Positions 38,855 to 47,905 are shown, numbered from the stretch's first letter. The stretch is 64,000 nucleotides of DNA from Streptomyces sp. ICBB 8177 (GCF_003144095.1 NZ_NSKH01000023.1:420964-484963), one strand, 5' to 3'. The notes: a model not told the origin generated them from the sequence alone. Translations and numbers: made by a program.

Positions 38855-39930
38855 CTACTTGAGGCGGTCCTCGACCCTCGCGACGTCGGGGGGCATGCCG
38901 AGGAGCCGGAAGAGGTCCAGGGCCTGGCGCAGGTGGGAGGTCCCTTCGGTGGTGTGGCCGGTGTCGAGCAGGATCCCGCCGATGCCTTCGAGCGCCGCGG
39001 CCTCGTCGTCGCGCTTGTTCAACTCGCGGTTCATGTCCAGGGCTTGTCGGTATGCCGCGAGGGCTTCCCCGGTGCGGTCGGCGTCCCTCACGGCGGCGGC
39101 GTAGTGGACGAGGGCCCACGCCTCGTTGCCGCGTTCGCCCATCTCGCGGAAGCGGCGCAGGACTTCGGCCAGGTCGGCCAGGGCGCCGGCGTGGTCGCCC
39201 ACCAGGCGTTTGACGGTGCCCAGGTGGGTCGAGGCGATGGCCTGGCCGTCCGGCTGGTCGAGCCGCCGGTACAGCAGCAGGGCCCGGGCCAGGGTGTCGG
39301 GGGCGCCGGGGTGCTCCCCGGTCAGCTGCCGCAGTCGCCCCACCTCGACCAGGCTGCGGCCCGGCCCCCGGGGTCGTCCCGGGAGCCGGCCAACTCGGCG
39401 GCGGTCGCGTGGAGTTCCAGGGCGCGCGGCCAGGGGCCCCGGTGGTACAGGTACGACGCGAGCGCCGCGGGCAGGGCGACGGCGCCGTCAGGACGGGCGT
39501 GGGCGGCGGCCTGCCGGCTCGCGGCGAGCAGGTTGTCGATCTCGGCGGCCATCCAGCGTTCCGCGGCCTCGCGGTCCCTCAGCAGGGGTGGTGGCGCGGT
39601 GCCGGGACCGGGGTCGGGTGATCGGCGGGCAGGGTGCGCAGATGGCGGTCGGCCGAGCCCGCGGTGTGCCGGTAGTAGGCGAGGAGCCGTTCGAGCGCCG
39701 CCCGGCGCCGGGCCCTGCGTCCTCGTGCGCGGCGCGGGTTCGCGCGTACTCCCGCAGCAGGTCGTGCATCCGGAAGCGACCTGGGGGCGACTCGGCCGGC
39801 AGACTGTGGTCCACCAGCTCGTACAGCAGGCGCCGGGCGGCCCTCAGGCCGACGTCGAGCAGCGCGGCGGCCGGCGTAGGCGTCCAGATCGGGGCCCGGA
39901 ACGGGTCCGAGGCGGCGGGGGCCGCCCGGC
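38855..39930 (-). pseudogene. AfsR/NB-ARC-TPR-type regulator, truncated and frameshifted
   Basis: Read on the minus strand from 39930: LLDVGLRAARRLLYELVDHS with MHDLLREYARTRA (the winged-helix part after an NB-ARC domain), then LERLLAYYRHTAGSADRHL in a shifted frame, then EIDNLLAASRQAAAHARPDG with LASYLYHRGPWPRALELH, and after another shift the TPR array (residues from 39343 to the stop 38855, repeats such as ALADLAEVLRRFREMGERG and ALAAYRQALDMNRELN). The DNA-binding and ATPase parts are absent and at least two frameshifts occur (near 39360 and 39715). Originally an AfsR/SARP-like or STAND regulator beside the type III PKS. Confidence 0.75.
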
Positions 39931-39938
39931 TTGCCCCC

Positions 39939-40325
39939 TCAGACGAAGAACGCGTTCATGCCCTCGACGTCCGACAGGTAGGTCTCGATGTCCGCGATCC
40001 TGCCGTCGCGCAGGCGGCAGACGGTGGACAGGTGCTCGTCGAGGCGGACGTCGCCCCGGCGGGCGGTGTTGTGCAGCGACAGCGCCATGTTCTCGCGGCT
40101 GACGAGGATGTGCAGCAGCTTGAAGTCGAGGCCGTGGGAAGTGATCTGCCGCGCACGCTCCACGACCGCCTCGGCGCCGTGCGCCGTGCCGGAGATCGTG
40201 TTGTCGCCGGGGAGCGTCCACGTGCAGTCGTCGGTGAGCAGGCTCCGGATGCCGTCCCAGTCACCGGTGGTGAGGAAGGCGTGGAACCGCTTGCCGAGCT
40301 GGTGGGCGGTTTCGTGCTGGGACAT
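39939..40325 (-). CDS. nuclear transport factor 2 family protein (SnoaL-like)
   Basis: A 128-residue NTF2/SnoaL-fold protein: KRFHAFLTTGDWDGIRSLLT followed by DDCTWTLPGDN and a hydrophobic barrel end (VCRLRDGRIADIETYLSDVE). Members include polyketide cyclases and small hydrolases or binding proteins; the exact role is unknown. ATG 40325 has TGGAGGGG upstream. It is divergent from the TetR gene, with two identical operator-like elements in the 97-bp gap, so it is very likely the TetR target. Confidence 0.85.
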   Translation of the reverse strand: MSQHETAHQLGKRFHAFLTTGDWDGIRSLLTDDCTWTLPGDNTISGTAHGAEAVVERARQITSHGLDFKLLHILVSRENMALSLHNTARRGDVRLDEHLSTVCRLRDGRIADIETYLSDVEGMNAFFV

Positions 40326-40345
40326 GGACCCCTCCAGGGACGCGC

Positions 40346-40412
40346 TAAAGCGTTGGCATCTGCTTTAAGGAGCGTAGAGAGGGATACTCCTAAAGCGCAA
40401 ATCTATGCTTTA
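40346..40412. promoter_or_regulatory. two identical TetR-type operators
   Basis: TAAAGC-N10-GCTTTA occurs at 40346-40367 and again at 40391-40412, 45 bp apart; both share the longer form TAAAGCG-N8-TGCTTTAAG. They flank both divergent start regions (NTF2 at 40325, TetR at 40423), as expected for a TetR protein repressing itself and its neighbour. Confidence 0.75.
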
Positions 40413-40422
40413 AGCTGAGGGG

Positions 40423-41001
40423 GTGACCGACAAAAGCGAAGCTGCCCGCCGCCCCGGCGGCCGCAGTGCCCGCGTGCTGGCCGCCGTGCACCGGGCCACG
40501 GTCGACCTGGTGGAGGAGGTCGGGGCCGACAAGGTGACCATCCCCGCGGTGGCCCGCCGTGCCGGGGTCAACCCCAGTTCCGTCTACCGGCGTTGGGGCA
40601 CCACCTCCGCGCTCCTGGCGGACGTCGCCACCCGCCGCCAGGGCGAGAGCGCACCGGAACTCCTCGGTGACCTGCCCGAGGACCTGGAACGCGTGGCGGT
40701 GTGGACCCTCCAGGACCTGTCCCGGCCGGGCGGCGTGGCGTTCTTCCGCGCCGAGGTGGCGCCGGACGTGGACGAGCGGCGGGCCGGACTGCGCGAGTGC
40801 CTGGAGCGGGTCAGCTTCCGCTTCCAGGCCGCCCTGGACGCCGCCGCCCGACGAGGGGAGGAGACGCCCTCGTTGGGGCGGGTACTGGACCGGGTCGTCG
40901 CCCCCCTGTACTTCCGCGTGGTCTTCTCGATCCCGGAGACGGACGAGGACTACGCCCGCGGCCTGGTCGCCGACCTGTGCGATCCGCCTCCGGCACGTTG
41001 A
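40423..41001 (+). CDS. TetR family transcriptional regulator
   Basis: A 192-residue repressor. The N-terminal HTH (about residues 15-65) reads VDLVEEVGADKVTIPAVARR, then AGVNPSSVYRRWGTTSALLA; the C-terminal part is a TetR_C-type ligand/dimer domain. GTG 40423 follows directly on GAGGGG. The paired operators in front indicate autoregulation and control of the NTF2 gene. The ligand is unknown. Confidence 0.9.
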   Translation: MTDKSEAARRPGGRSARVLAAVHRATVDLVEEVGADKVTIPAVARRAGVNPSSVYRRWGTTSALLADVATRRQGESAPELLGDLPEDLERVAVWTLQDLSRPGGVAFFRAEVAPDVDERRAGLRECLERVSFRFQAALDAAARRGEETPSLGRVLDRVVAPLYFRVVFSIPETDEDYARGLVADLCDPPPAR

Positions 41002-41024
41002 CCGGCCCCGGCGCACCACGCTCC

Positions 41025-42017
41025 TCAGCGGGGTGGTGGTTGTGCACGCGGGCCCAGCCAGCCGCGGGCGGCGGCCTGGACCCCCGCCTGGAAGCGCGTG
41101 GTCGCGTCGAGCAGGGTCATCAGGGTGTGGATGCGGCGCACCACCGTGCGTTCCGTGATGCCCAGGGCGCGGGCGATCGTGCGGTCCTTGGCCCCGGTGG
41201 CCAGCAGGCGCAGGATGTCCCGGTCGCGGGGGGACACGGTGTCGTTGAGGGGGGCCCGCGCGGTCGCGCACGAGCCGAGCGGGGTGGCCCGCTGCCAGAG
41301 CGTGTCGAAACTCAGCACGAGGGCGTCGAGGAGCGGCGAGGGCCGCACCAGCAGCCGGGTCGCTGCGTCGGTGCCGGTGAAGCTGATGGGAACCAGAGCC
41401 TGCTCCCGGTCCACGATGAGCATCTTCATGCGTGCCTCGGGCAGGCTGCGGGCCTGCTCGCCCGCCTCCAGATACCGTTCGAGCAACGCCAGCCGCCCGC
41501 TGTCGGCCAGCGCCTGGGCGTGGTAGATCGCCCGGTAGGTCACCCCGCGTTCCAGCGCCTGGATCTCGTTGGTGTTCAGGCCGCTCGCCAGGTACGGCGG
41601 GCTGTCGATGATCAACACCTCGTGCCGCGCCCCGAGTTCGAGCCGGGCGAGGGTGTGCCAGACCGCCTCCGCGCCCTCGACCAGTTCGATCAGCGGGCTC
41701 TGGGCGCCGGTCGTCTGCGCGCGCACCGACAACGCGCGTGCGTGCACCCGCAGTTCGTCCAGCTCGCGGTGGTGCTGGATGACCAGGGAATCGAGGGCCA
41801 CTTCCGGCGGCGCCGCGACGTAGCGGGTCGGACGGCCGACCAGCTGGTTGCACAGGCCCGCGGAGGTCAGCCGTCGTAAGGACTGCCGGACGGTCGACGC
41901 GGACAGCGCCAGCGCCTGGGCGAGGTCGGCGGGGGTGACATGGGCGTGGGAGAGCAGCCGCAGGTAGACGTCGCTGTCGGTCTGGCCGAGACCGACCGGT
42001 TGGAGCAAGTGGGCCAT
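41025..42017 (-). CDS. LuxR-type regulator with N-terminal wHTH (TrmB-like), TTA codon
   Basis: A 330-residue regulator: an N-terminal winged helix (about 20-70; TPADLAQALALSASTVRQSL), a middle domain (VEGAEAVWHTLARLELGARH; ARMKMLIVDREQALVPISF) and a C-terminal LuxR HTH (about 265-320; VSPRDRDILRLLATGAKDRT, then IARALGITERTVVRRIHTLM). The two-HTH build is common in Streptomyces and linked to specialised metabolism. Codon 47 (41877-41879) is TTA, so expression should need the bldA tRNA. It ends 24 bp from the convergent TetR gene. Targets are unknown. Confidence 0.85.
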   Translation of the reverse strand: MAHLLQPVGLGQTDSDVYLRLLSHAHVTPADLAQALALSASTVRQSLRRLTSAGLCNQLVGRPTRYVAAPPEVALDSLVIQHHRELDELRVHARALSVRAQTTGAQSPLIELVEGAEAVWHTLARLELGARHEVLIIDSPPYLASGLNTNEIQALERGVTYRAIYHAQALADSGRLALLERYLEAGEQARSLPEARMKMLIVDREQALVPISFTGTDAATRLLVRPSPLLDALVLSFDTLWQRATPLGSCATARAPLNDTVSPRDRDILRLLATGAKDRTIARALGITERTVVRRIHTLMTLLDATTRFQAGVQAAARGWLGPRAQPPPR

Positions 42018-42114
42018 GCGCGGACCTTAAGCGGCGGAGGCGGTGGGAAGAAGGGGTGCGGACGGGGGCTTTCCCAGCGCCCGCGCCGGGTCCCGGTTCC
42101 GGTGATCGAACGGG

Positions 42115-42157
42115 CCCGTTCCCGGAGCGGCGAGGCCACCGCCGCTCCGGGAACGGG
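42115..42157 (-). terminator. strong hairpin after the S53 peptidase gene
   Basis: A perfect 18-bp stem, CCCGTTCCCGGAGCGGCG (42115-42132) and its complement (42140-42157), with a 7-nt loop, the strongest hairpin in the window. It lies downstream of the S53 peptidase and upstream of the LuxR-type gene; the rest of 42018-42245 shows no gene. Confidence 0.8.
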
Positions 42158-42245
42158 TGTGTGGGGGGAGGGAGGACGCCCGTCAGGGCCTTGCGGAACA
42201 GGGCGTCACGGAGCCAACGCGTCGCGGAATCAGGGCGCCATGGCG

Positions 42246-44012
42246 TCAGGCGAGGACGGACCAGGTGAACGTCGTGGACCCGCTCGCCCCGCCCGAGTCG
42301 GTGGCCGTGACCTTGACGGTGTAGTCGCCGGCCCTGGTCGGGGTGCCGCTGATGATGCCGCTCGTGCTGATCCGCAGTCCGGACGGCAGCCCGGTCGCGC
42401 TGTAGGTCAACGGGAGGTTCGCGCTGTCGGTGGCCTTGATCCGCAGGGAGTTGATCGCGTAGCCGGTGATCCACACCTGGTCGCCGGGGTTGCCGACGGT
42501 CACCGTGGCGCTGCCGCCGCCGGAGGTGACGGTCCAGGTGAACGTCGTCGAACCGGCCGCGCCGGTGCTGTCCTTGGCGGTCACCGTCACCTGGGAGGTG
42601 CCGGCCGCGGTCGGGGTGCCGCTGATCGTGCCGCTGGAGGCGTCGATGGACAACCCGGCCGGCAGCCCGCTCGCCGACCAGGTGTACGGCGCCGTGCCGC
42701 CGGTGGCGGTGTCGCGCACCGGGGTGACCGCCGTGCCGACGGTGCCGTTCTGGTCACCGGGGTCGGCCACGGTGACGCCCGACGTGTCGCCGCCCGGGGT
42801 GAAGGCGCTCACGCCCTCCGGCGTGCCCAGGCCGGTCGGGCCGTCCCAGCCGGTACCGGCGTCGCACAGCGCCGTGCCGCAGCTGCCGTTGCTCCCGGAC
42901 GTCACGTCGTTGAGCGCGCCGCGGTGGGCGTACGGGTACGAGGCCGGATCGTCGCTGGCGCCGGGGGTTCCGGCCAGCGCGTACATCGCCGTGATCAGAG
43001 GGGTGGCCAGGCTCGTGCCGCCGTACTGCTGCCAGCCGGGCGCGCTGTAGGTGTCGTAGATGGCGATGCCGGTATCGGGGTCGGCGTCGGCGGAGACGTC
43101 CGCGGTGCCCTTGGCGGAGGAGCCGCAACCGCTCACCACACCGCTCTGCCAGCTCGGTTGCCGCTCGTACGCCGAGCAGCCCGACCCGGCGCCGCTCCAC
43201 GCCGACTCCGTCCAGCCCCGGCTGCCGCTGCCGCCCCTGCTGAGGGAGGTGCCGCCCACCGCGAGGGTGTAGCGCGAGGAGGCGGGGTACTGGGTCCCCA
43301 TGCTGTAGCCGCTGTCGCCGGTGGCGAACGCGAACAGCACACCGGGCACGTCGAAGTGCGAGTCGCTCGACGTCTCACCCGAACTCTCGCTGTCGCTCCA
43401 GGAGTTGGAGACGAACTTCGCGCCCAGCTTCACCGCCTCGTCGTCGGCCGCGTAGAGGTTGTCGTCGTTGTTGTCGTTGGCCTCGACGAGCAGGATGTGG
43501 CAGGACGGGCACGCCGCGGAGACCGCGTCGAGGTCGAGGGTGATCTCCTCGCTCCAGCCGGAGTCGGCCTGCGGCGGGGTGGAGCCGCCGGTCTGGTCGA
43601 CCTTGGTGAAGCAGCCGCTCGCGGTGGTGCAGGCGGGAAGACCGTACTGGCTGCGGTACGTGGCCAGGTCGCCGGCGGCGTTCGGGTCGTCGTAGGCGTC
43701 CACGATAGCGACGGTGGCGCCGGATCCGCCGCTCGGCAGGTCGTACGCGGACCGGATGTCGGACGGCCCGAGACCGGAGGGCGCCGCGGGGCGGGCCCCC
43801 GCGCGGCCGTCGGCGCCGGGCACGCCCTCGGCCCAGCACCGCGCGTGCCCTGGCCCGGCGTCGGCGCAGGCGTGGGTGTACGAGCCGGCACCGGACGCGG
43901 GGGAGGAGGCGGCGGCCGGCACGCTTCCCGCCGCCGCGAGGGCGAACACCGTACCGATGGCTGCCAGCAGTGCGGGGCCGGACCGGCCCGGCAGTCTGGG
44001 TATCGACTTCAT
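42246..44012 (-). CDS. secreted S53-type serine-carboxyl peptidase with two C-terminal Ig-like repeats
   Basis: A 588-residue secreted protease from ATG 44012 (AAGGGG upstream). Signal peptide about 1-35; the catalytic domain has the sedolisin triad E156/D160 (SEEITLDLDAV) and S334 (YGGTSLATPL), with oxyanion-loop sequence VSNSWSDSES. The usual ~200-residue S53 pro-domain is absent or reduced to about 50 residues, as in other short Streptomyces members. Residues about 420-588 contain two similar He_PIG-type Ig repeats (YTWSASGLPAGLSIDASSGT and LTYSATGLPSGLRISTSGI), probably for polymer or cell-wall binding. Confidence 0.88.
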   Translation of the reverse strand: MKSIPRLPGRSGPALLAAIGTVFALAAAGSVPAAASSPASGAGSYTHACADAGPGHARCWAEGVPGADGRAGARPAAPSGLGPSDIRSAYDLPSGGSGATVAIVDAYDDPNAAGDLATYRSQYGLPACTTASGCFTKVDQTGGSTPPQADSGWSEEITLDLDAVSAACPSCHILLVEANDNNDDNLYAADDEAVKLGAKFVSNSWSDSESSGETSSDSHFDVPGVLFAFATGDSGYSMGTQYPASSRYTLAVGGTSLSRGGSGSRGWTESAWSGAGSGCSAYERQPSWQSGVVSGCGSSAKGTADVSADADPDTGIAIYDTYSAPGWQQYGGTSLATPLITAMYALAGTPGASDDPASYPYAHRGALNDVTSGSNGSCGTALCDAGTGWDGPTGLGTPEGVSAFTPGGDTSGVTVADPGDQNGTVGTAVTPVRDTATGGTAPYTWSASGLPAGLSIDASSGTISGTPTAAGTSQVTVTAKDSTGAAGSTTFTWTVTSGGGSATVTVGNPGDQVWITGYAINSLRIKATDSANLPLTYSATGLPSGLRISTSGIISGTPTRAGDYTVKVTATDSGGASGSTTFTWSVLA

Positions 44013-44178
44013 GATGCCCCTTCGAAACCGTGGGGGGAGCCCGTGATCGGGTGGCGACACGCTAGGGCCGGGGCGGCGCCACGACAGCGTGTGAACATGA
44101 CAATGTCGGAAACAGGACAGGGCCCTTGGGATCCGGTGGGTCCGCCCGGCGGCGGCTTGCCGGTCTCCCACTGCTGGC

Positions 44179-44901
44179 ATGATCGAGGCCATGACCGAGC
44201 GAACGATTGCGGCCTGCGACGGAGCCGCGAAGGGCAACCCGGGGCCCGCGGCCTGGGCCTACGTGGTCGCGGACGCCGCGGGCGTGCCGCAGCGGTGGCA
44301 GGCCGGTGCCCTCGGGCACAGCACCAACAACGTCGGCGAACTGACCGCCCTGCGGGAGGTGCTGGCCGCCACGGACCCGGCCGTACCGCTGGAGGTCCGG
44401 CTCGACAGCACGTACACCCGCGACTGCGCGACCAAGTGGCTCGCCGGATGGAAGCGCAACGGCTGGAAGACCGCCGCGGGCAAGCCGGTGGCGAACCGCG
44501 AGCTGATCCAGGCCATCGACGAACTCCTCCAGGGCCGCGACGTCACCTTCACCTACGTGCGCGCCCACCAGGCCGACGGCGACCCGCTGAACGCGATCGC
44601 GGACAAGGCCGCCAGCGACGCCGCCCGCACGCAGGAGTCCGCCGGGGGAACCGCGGCCGACCTGCCGGTGCCCGACCCGGTCCGCGCCGTCCCGCCCCGT
44701 GCGCGCGCCTCGCAGGAGGGCGGCTCGGGGAAGAAGGCCGGCTCCGCCCGCAAGGGCTCCGCCTCGGGAGGTACCCGTACGCTCGCGGCGCGCTTCCCCG
44801 GCACCTGCCCCTGCTCCCGCCCCTACGGCAAGGGGGACACGATCACCCGGGTCGGCACGTCCTGGGGGCATCCGGAGTGCGTCGGCGCGTTCGCCCCCTG
44901 A
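44179..44901 (+). CDS. rnhA: RNase HI with C-terminal Cys-rich extension
   Basis: A ribonuclease H fold protein that cleaves RNA in RNA/DNA hybrids. Catalytic residues are D14 (AACDGAAKGNPGPAAW), E54 (NNVGELTALR), D76 (VRLDSTYT), H130 (RAHQADGDP) and D142 (NAIADKAA). After the domain comes a Lys/Ser/Gly linker and a 45-residue tail, GTCPCSRPYGKGDTITRVG then GHPECVGAF, that looks like a small zinc-binding element. An alternative start is Met5. The same tail is not part of standard RNase HI. It is monocistronic, with a hairpin downstream. Confidence 0.88.
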   Translation: MIEAMTERTIAACDGAAKGNPGPAAWAYVVADAAGVPQRWQAGALGHSTNNVGELTALREVLAATDPAVPLEVRLDSTYTRDCATKWLAGWKRNGWKTAAGKPVANRELIQAIDELLQGRDVTFTYVRAHQADGDPLNAIADKAASDAARTQESAGGTAADLPVPDPVRAVPPRARASQEGGSGKKAGSARKGSASGGTRTLAARFPGTCPCSRPYGKGDTITRVGTSWGHPECVGAFAP

Positions 44902-44903
44902 CG

Positions 44904-44938
44904 CGCGCCGCGACCGGGCCACCGTGACGTGCGGCGCG
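44904..44938 (+). terminator. hairpin after the RNase HI gene
   Basis: CGCGCCGC (44904-44911) pairs with GCGGCGCG (44931-44938) across a 19-nt loop, directly after the RNase HI stop. Confidence 0.5.
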
Positions 44939-45176
44939 ATCGCGGTGAGGGCTCGGACCGCGACGCGCACGGCGCGTTGTCCGGGCGCACGCCTGTGACC
45001 TGCGGTAAGGCCGGCTCATATGACCGTACTGCCGGTTCCTGGGGCTTCGAGTCGATATCCTCGGTCGCGAGCACCGGCTGAAACGGTCTCGGACACGGCA
45101 GGCGGGCCTGACCTGGTGCGGCGTGCGGTGTGCCCTCAGGACGAGCGCCCCGAGCGGCAGAGGTCAGCAGCGGATC

Positions 45177-46454
45177 ATGAATCAGGACGGCCACCAGGAC
45201 CGGTACGACGGCCCGGACGGTACGGCGGACGGGCAGCCGGGCATCCACGGCCTGCTCGACGCCGTCCTGTCGATCAGCCGCGAGCTGGAGCTGCCCGTGG
45301 TGCTGCGCCGCATCGTCAGTACCGCGATGACGCTGGTCGGCGCGCACTACGGGGCGCTGGGCGTGCTGGACGACACCGGCGAGGAGCTGGCCGAGTTCAT
45401 CACCGCGGGCCTCGACGACGAGGAGATCGCCTGCCTCGACGGCGTGGAACTGCCCCGTGGACGCGGCCTGCTGGGGCGCCTCATCCGCGATCCGCGGCCG
45501 CTGCGCGCCGACTGCATCCCCGAGCACCCCGGTGCGGTCGGCTTCCCGCCCGGCCACCCGCCGATGCGCACCCTGCTGGGCGTGGCCATCGCGGTGCGCG
45601 GCACCGTCTACGGCAATCTGTACCTGACCGACAAGGTGGGCGGGAAACCCTTCGACGCCGACGACGAGGCCGTGCTGACCGCGCTGGCCGGCGCGGCGGG
45701 CATCGCCATCGAGAACGCGCGACTGTACGGGCGGCTGCGCGCCGGTGCCGAGCGGTTCCAGCGGTTGCTGCTGCCCAGCCTGCCCGACATGTCGCCGTTC
45801 CGGTGCGCCGCCGTCTACCGGCCGGCCGCCTCGCCGTCCCTGCTGGGCGGCGACTGGTACGACGCGATGACGCTGCCCGACGGCTCGCGCGTGCTGGTCG
45901 TCGGGGACGTCGTCGGCCACGACCTGGACGCCGCCGCCACCATGGCCCAGGTCCGCAACATGCTGCGGGCCCTCGTCCACGACGGCTCCGCCTCGCCCGC
46001 GACCGTCCTCGCCCGGCTCGACAGCACCCTGCACGCCGTCGAGCCCGCCGTCATGGCCACCGTGTGCCTGGCCCGCCTCGAACCGTCCCCCGACGGCAAC
46101 TGGCTGATGCACTGGAGCAACGCGGGCCATCCGCCGCCGTTGCTGCTGTCGCCCGACGGCGCGGCCTGCTACCCGCAGGCCCCGGCCGACCTGCCCCTCG
46201 GCGTCGACGCCGCGATCGCCCGCAGGGACCACGTCCTGCCGCTGGCCGCCGGATCGACCGTCGCGATCTTCACCGACGGCCTGGTGGAACACCCGGGGCG
46301 GTCCATCGAGGAGGGCCTGCGCCTGGTCGCCGACGCGGCGGCGGGTGCCGGGGCGCGGGACCTGGAAGGCCTGTGCGAGGCGCTGGTCGCCGCGGGCCCC
46401 GGCGACGGCCACGACGACCTGGCGATCCTCGCCCTCGGCACCCCGCACGCCTGA
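45177..46454 (+). CDS. GAF-PP2C (SpoIIE/RsbU-type) phosphatase
   Basis: A 425-residue phosphatase from ATG 45177: GAF domain about 30-185 (RIVSTAMTLVGAHYGALGVL, GNLYLTDKVGGKPFDADDEA) and a PP2C SpoIIE domain about 205-422 (LLGGDWYDAMTLPDGSRVLV, VGDVVGHDLDAAATMAQVRN, WSNAGHPPPLLLSPDG, IFTDGLVEHPG, DDLAILAL). It would dephosphorylate an anti-sigma-factor antagonist in response to a small molecule or redox signal at the GAF domain. It lacks the kinase domain of the 35221-37380 protein. A GTG or ATG further upstream (45123) would extend a poorly conserved N-terminus. Confidence 0.9.
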   Translation: MNQDGHQDRYDGPDGTADGQPGIHGLLDAVLSISRELELPVVLRRIVSTAMTLVGAHYGALGVLDDTGEELAEFITAGLDDEEIACLDGVELPRGRGLLGRLIRDPRPLRADCIPEHPGAVGFPPGHPPMRTLLGVAIAVRGTVYGNLYLTDKVGGKPFDADDEAVLTALAGAAGIAIENARLYGRLRAGAERFQRLLLPSLPDMSPFRCAAVYRPAASPSLLGGDWYDAMTLPDGSRVLVVGDVVGHDLDAAATMAQVRNMLRALVHDGSASPATVLARLDSTLHAVEPAVMATVCLARLEPSPDGNWLMHWSNAGHPPPLLLSPDGAACYPQAPADLPLGVDAAIARRDHVLPLAAGSTVAIFTDGLVEHPGRSIEEGLRLVADAAAGAGARDLEGLCEALVAAGPGDGHDDLAILALGTPHA

Positions 46455-46458
46455 CCCC

Positions 46459-46773
46459 ACCGCCGTCCGCGGAACCCTCGCGCTCCAGCACGAGTTCCCG
46501 CTGCTCCACACGACGCAGACGCTCGGTTTCGGGGTATCCGGCCTGGTGGCCCACCAGTTGGCGCGTCGGCCGATGGCGGCAACCGCCGCCGCCACCACGG
46601 CTGTCACCCTTGGCACGTACGTGGTCCTGACCGCCGGCCTGCTGCTGGGCGCGACGCCGACGGGCTGGACCCGTACCGTCCACCGAGCGCACACCGATGG
46701 AGAGACCGAGTCATGCCGACACCTTCGAACCCCGACGCACCCCGCGGGCGTCCGAGCCGCCGGGCCGTCCTGA
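46459..46773 (+). pseudogene. possible remnant of a small membrane protein
   Basis: The frame reads LALQHEFPLLHTTQTLGFG, VSGLVAHQLARRPMAATAAA and TAVTLGTYVVLTAGLLLGAT with good codon bias and a transmembrane segment, but it has no convincing start, follows the phosphatase stop directly and its end overlaps the next gene. It is most simply a decayed gene; a short protein from GTG within it cannot be excluded. Confidence 0.3.
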
Positions 46774-47762
46774 CCGTCGCCGGGGGAGCCGCGGCCGCAG
46801 CCGTGGCCGGTGGGTGCCTGCTGGAACCGGGCGGTGGCGACCGGAAGGGGCACGACGGCCCGCCGCCCCTCTCCCGCCTCTACCGCTTCCAACGCCTGAC
46901 CGGGCCGGACCGCACGGTGGTCCGTGACGCGCGCGGCAGAACACTCGCGGTGCTGACGGACGGCGCGCGCACCGCCCTGATGACCGGGCCCGCCAGGACC
47001 TTCAGCGAACCCCGCACCACCACCGCCACCGTCCGCCACGGCATGTGGGTGCGGCTGATGCCCGCACCCTGGGCGCGGGAGAGCGCGGACGCGGCGTGGT
47101 TCGCCCGCTGGTTCCCCCAGGCGCTCACCGACCGCGGTCCCGACGTGCTCGCCGTGGCGTTCCAGTACGCACACGGCGCGCCCGACCGGCACGACTCCTC
47201 GGGCCTGCGGTACGCGGGGGCCGCGTCGTACGGGCCCCGCACCCCCGGGCAGCCTGGCGACTCCGCGCACGCCCGCCAGGAGGGCTCCGACTTCTACGAC
47301 TACCTCGGCATCCCGTGGACGTTCCCCGGAAGTTCCGCCAAGCCGGACCGCTCGCGGTACGGCGACGTCGACTGCTCGGGCTTCATGCGCCTGGTGTGGG
47401 GCTACCGGATGGGATTCCCTCTGCACGGGACCAACGGCCCCGGTCCCGGCCTGCCCCGGCGGGCCTTCGCGATCGCGGCCTACGGGCCCGGCGCGTTGCT
47501 CACCCGGGCCACCTCCGGTCCGCCCGCCGACGCCGGGATGCTGCAACCCGGCGACCTCGTCTTCTTCGCCATCGACTCCGGCCACCCCTCCTTCGTCGAC
47601 CACTGCGGCCTCTACCTGGGCAGGGACGACGCCGGGCACGGGCGCTTCTACTCCAGCCGGATCGTCGCCAACGGCCCGACGATGGGCGACGTCGCCGGGC
47701 CGTCGGTGATCGACGGGAACAGCTTCTACGCCCAGGGGTTCAGAGCGGCCCGCAGACTGTGA
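46713..47762 (+). CDS. NlpC/P60-like cell-wall hydrolase lipoprotein
   Basis: A 349-residue exported protein. The N-terminus has SRRAVLTVAGGAAAAAV with a twin arginine and a lipobox ending GGC (about residue 35), so it is likely a Tat- or Sec-exported lipoprotein. The catalytic domain is NlpC/P60: C221 (GDVDCSGFMRLVWGY) and H297 (VDHCGLYLGRD). Such peptidases cleave peptidoglycan cross-links or act as amidases. The middle region (60-190) is not recognised. ATG 46713 overlaps the preceding decayed frame. Confidence 0.82.
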   Translation: MPTPSNPDAPRGRPSRRAVLTVAGGAAAAAVAGGCLLEPGGGDRKGHDGPPPLSRLYRFQRLTGPDRTVVRDARGRTLAVLTDGARTALMTGPARTFSEPRTTTATVRHGMWVRLMPAPWARESADAAWFARWFPQALTDRGPDVLAVAFQYAHGAPDRHDSSGLRYAGAASYGPRTPGQPGDSAHARQEGSDFYDYLGIPWTFPGSSAKPDRSRYGDVDCSGFMRLVWGYRMGFPLHGTNGPGPGLPRRAFAIAAYGPGALLTRATSGPPADAGMLQPGDLVFFAIDSGHPSFVDHCGLYLGRDDAGHGRFYSSRIVANGPTMGDVAGPSVIDGNSFYAQGFRAARRL

Positions 47763-47905
47763 GCGGGCCCGGCGGCCACTACCGCCTCCACGGCTGCCGC
47801 CCTCCCCGCTGACCAGGGCCTTGGCAGGCAGACGGGGAATAGGAGCGGTCCGGCAGGTGTTGATCCTGGCGCCCCCCGCAACCGCTGAACTGGAGAGTCC
47901 CACCC

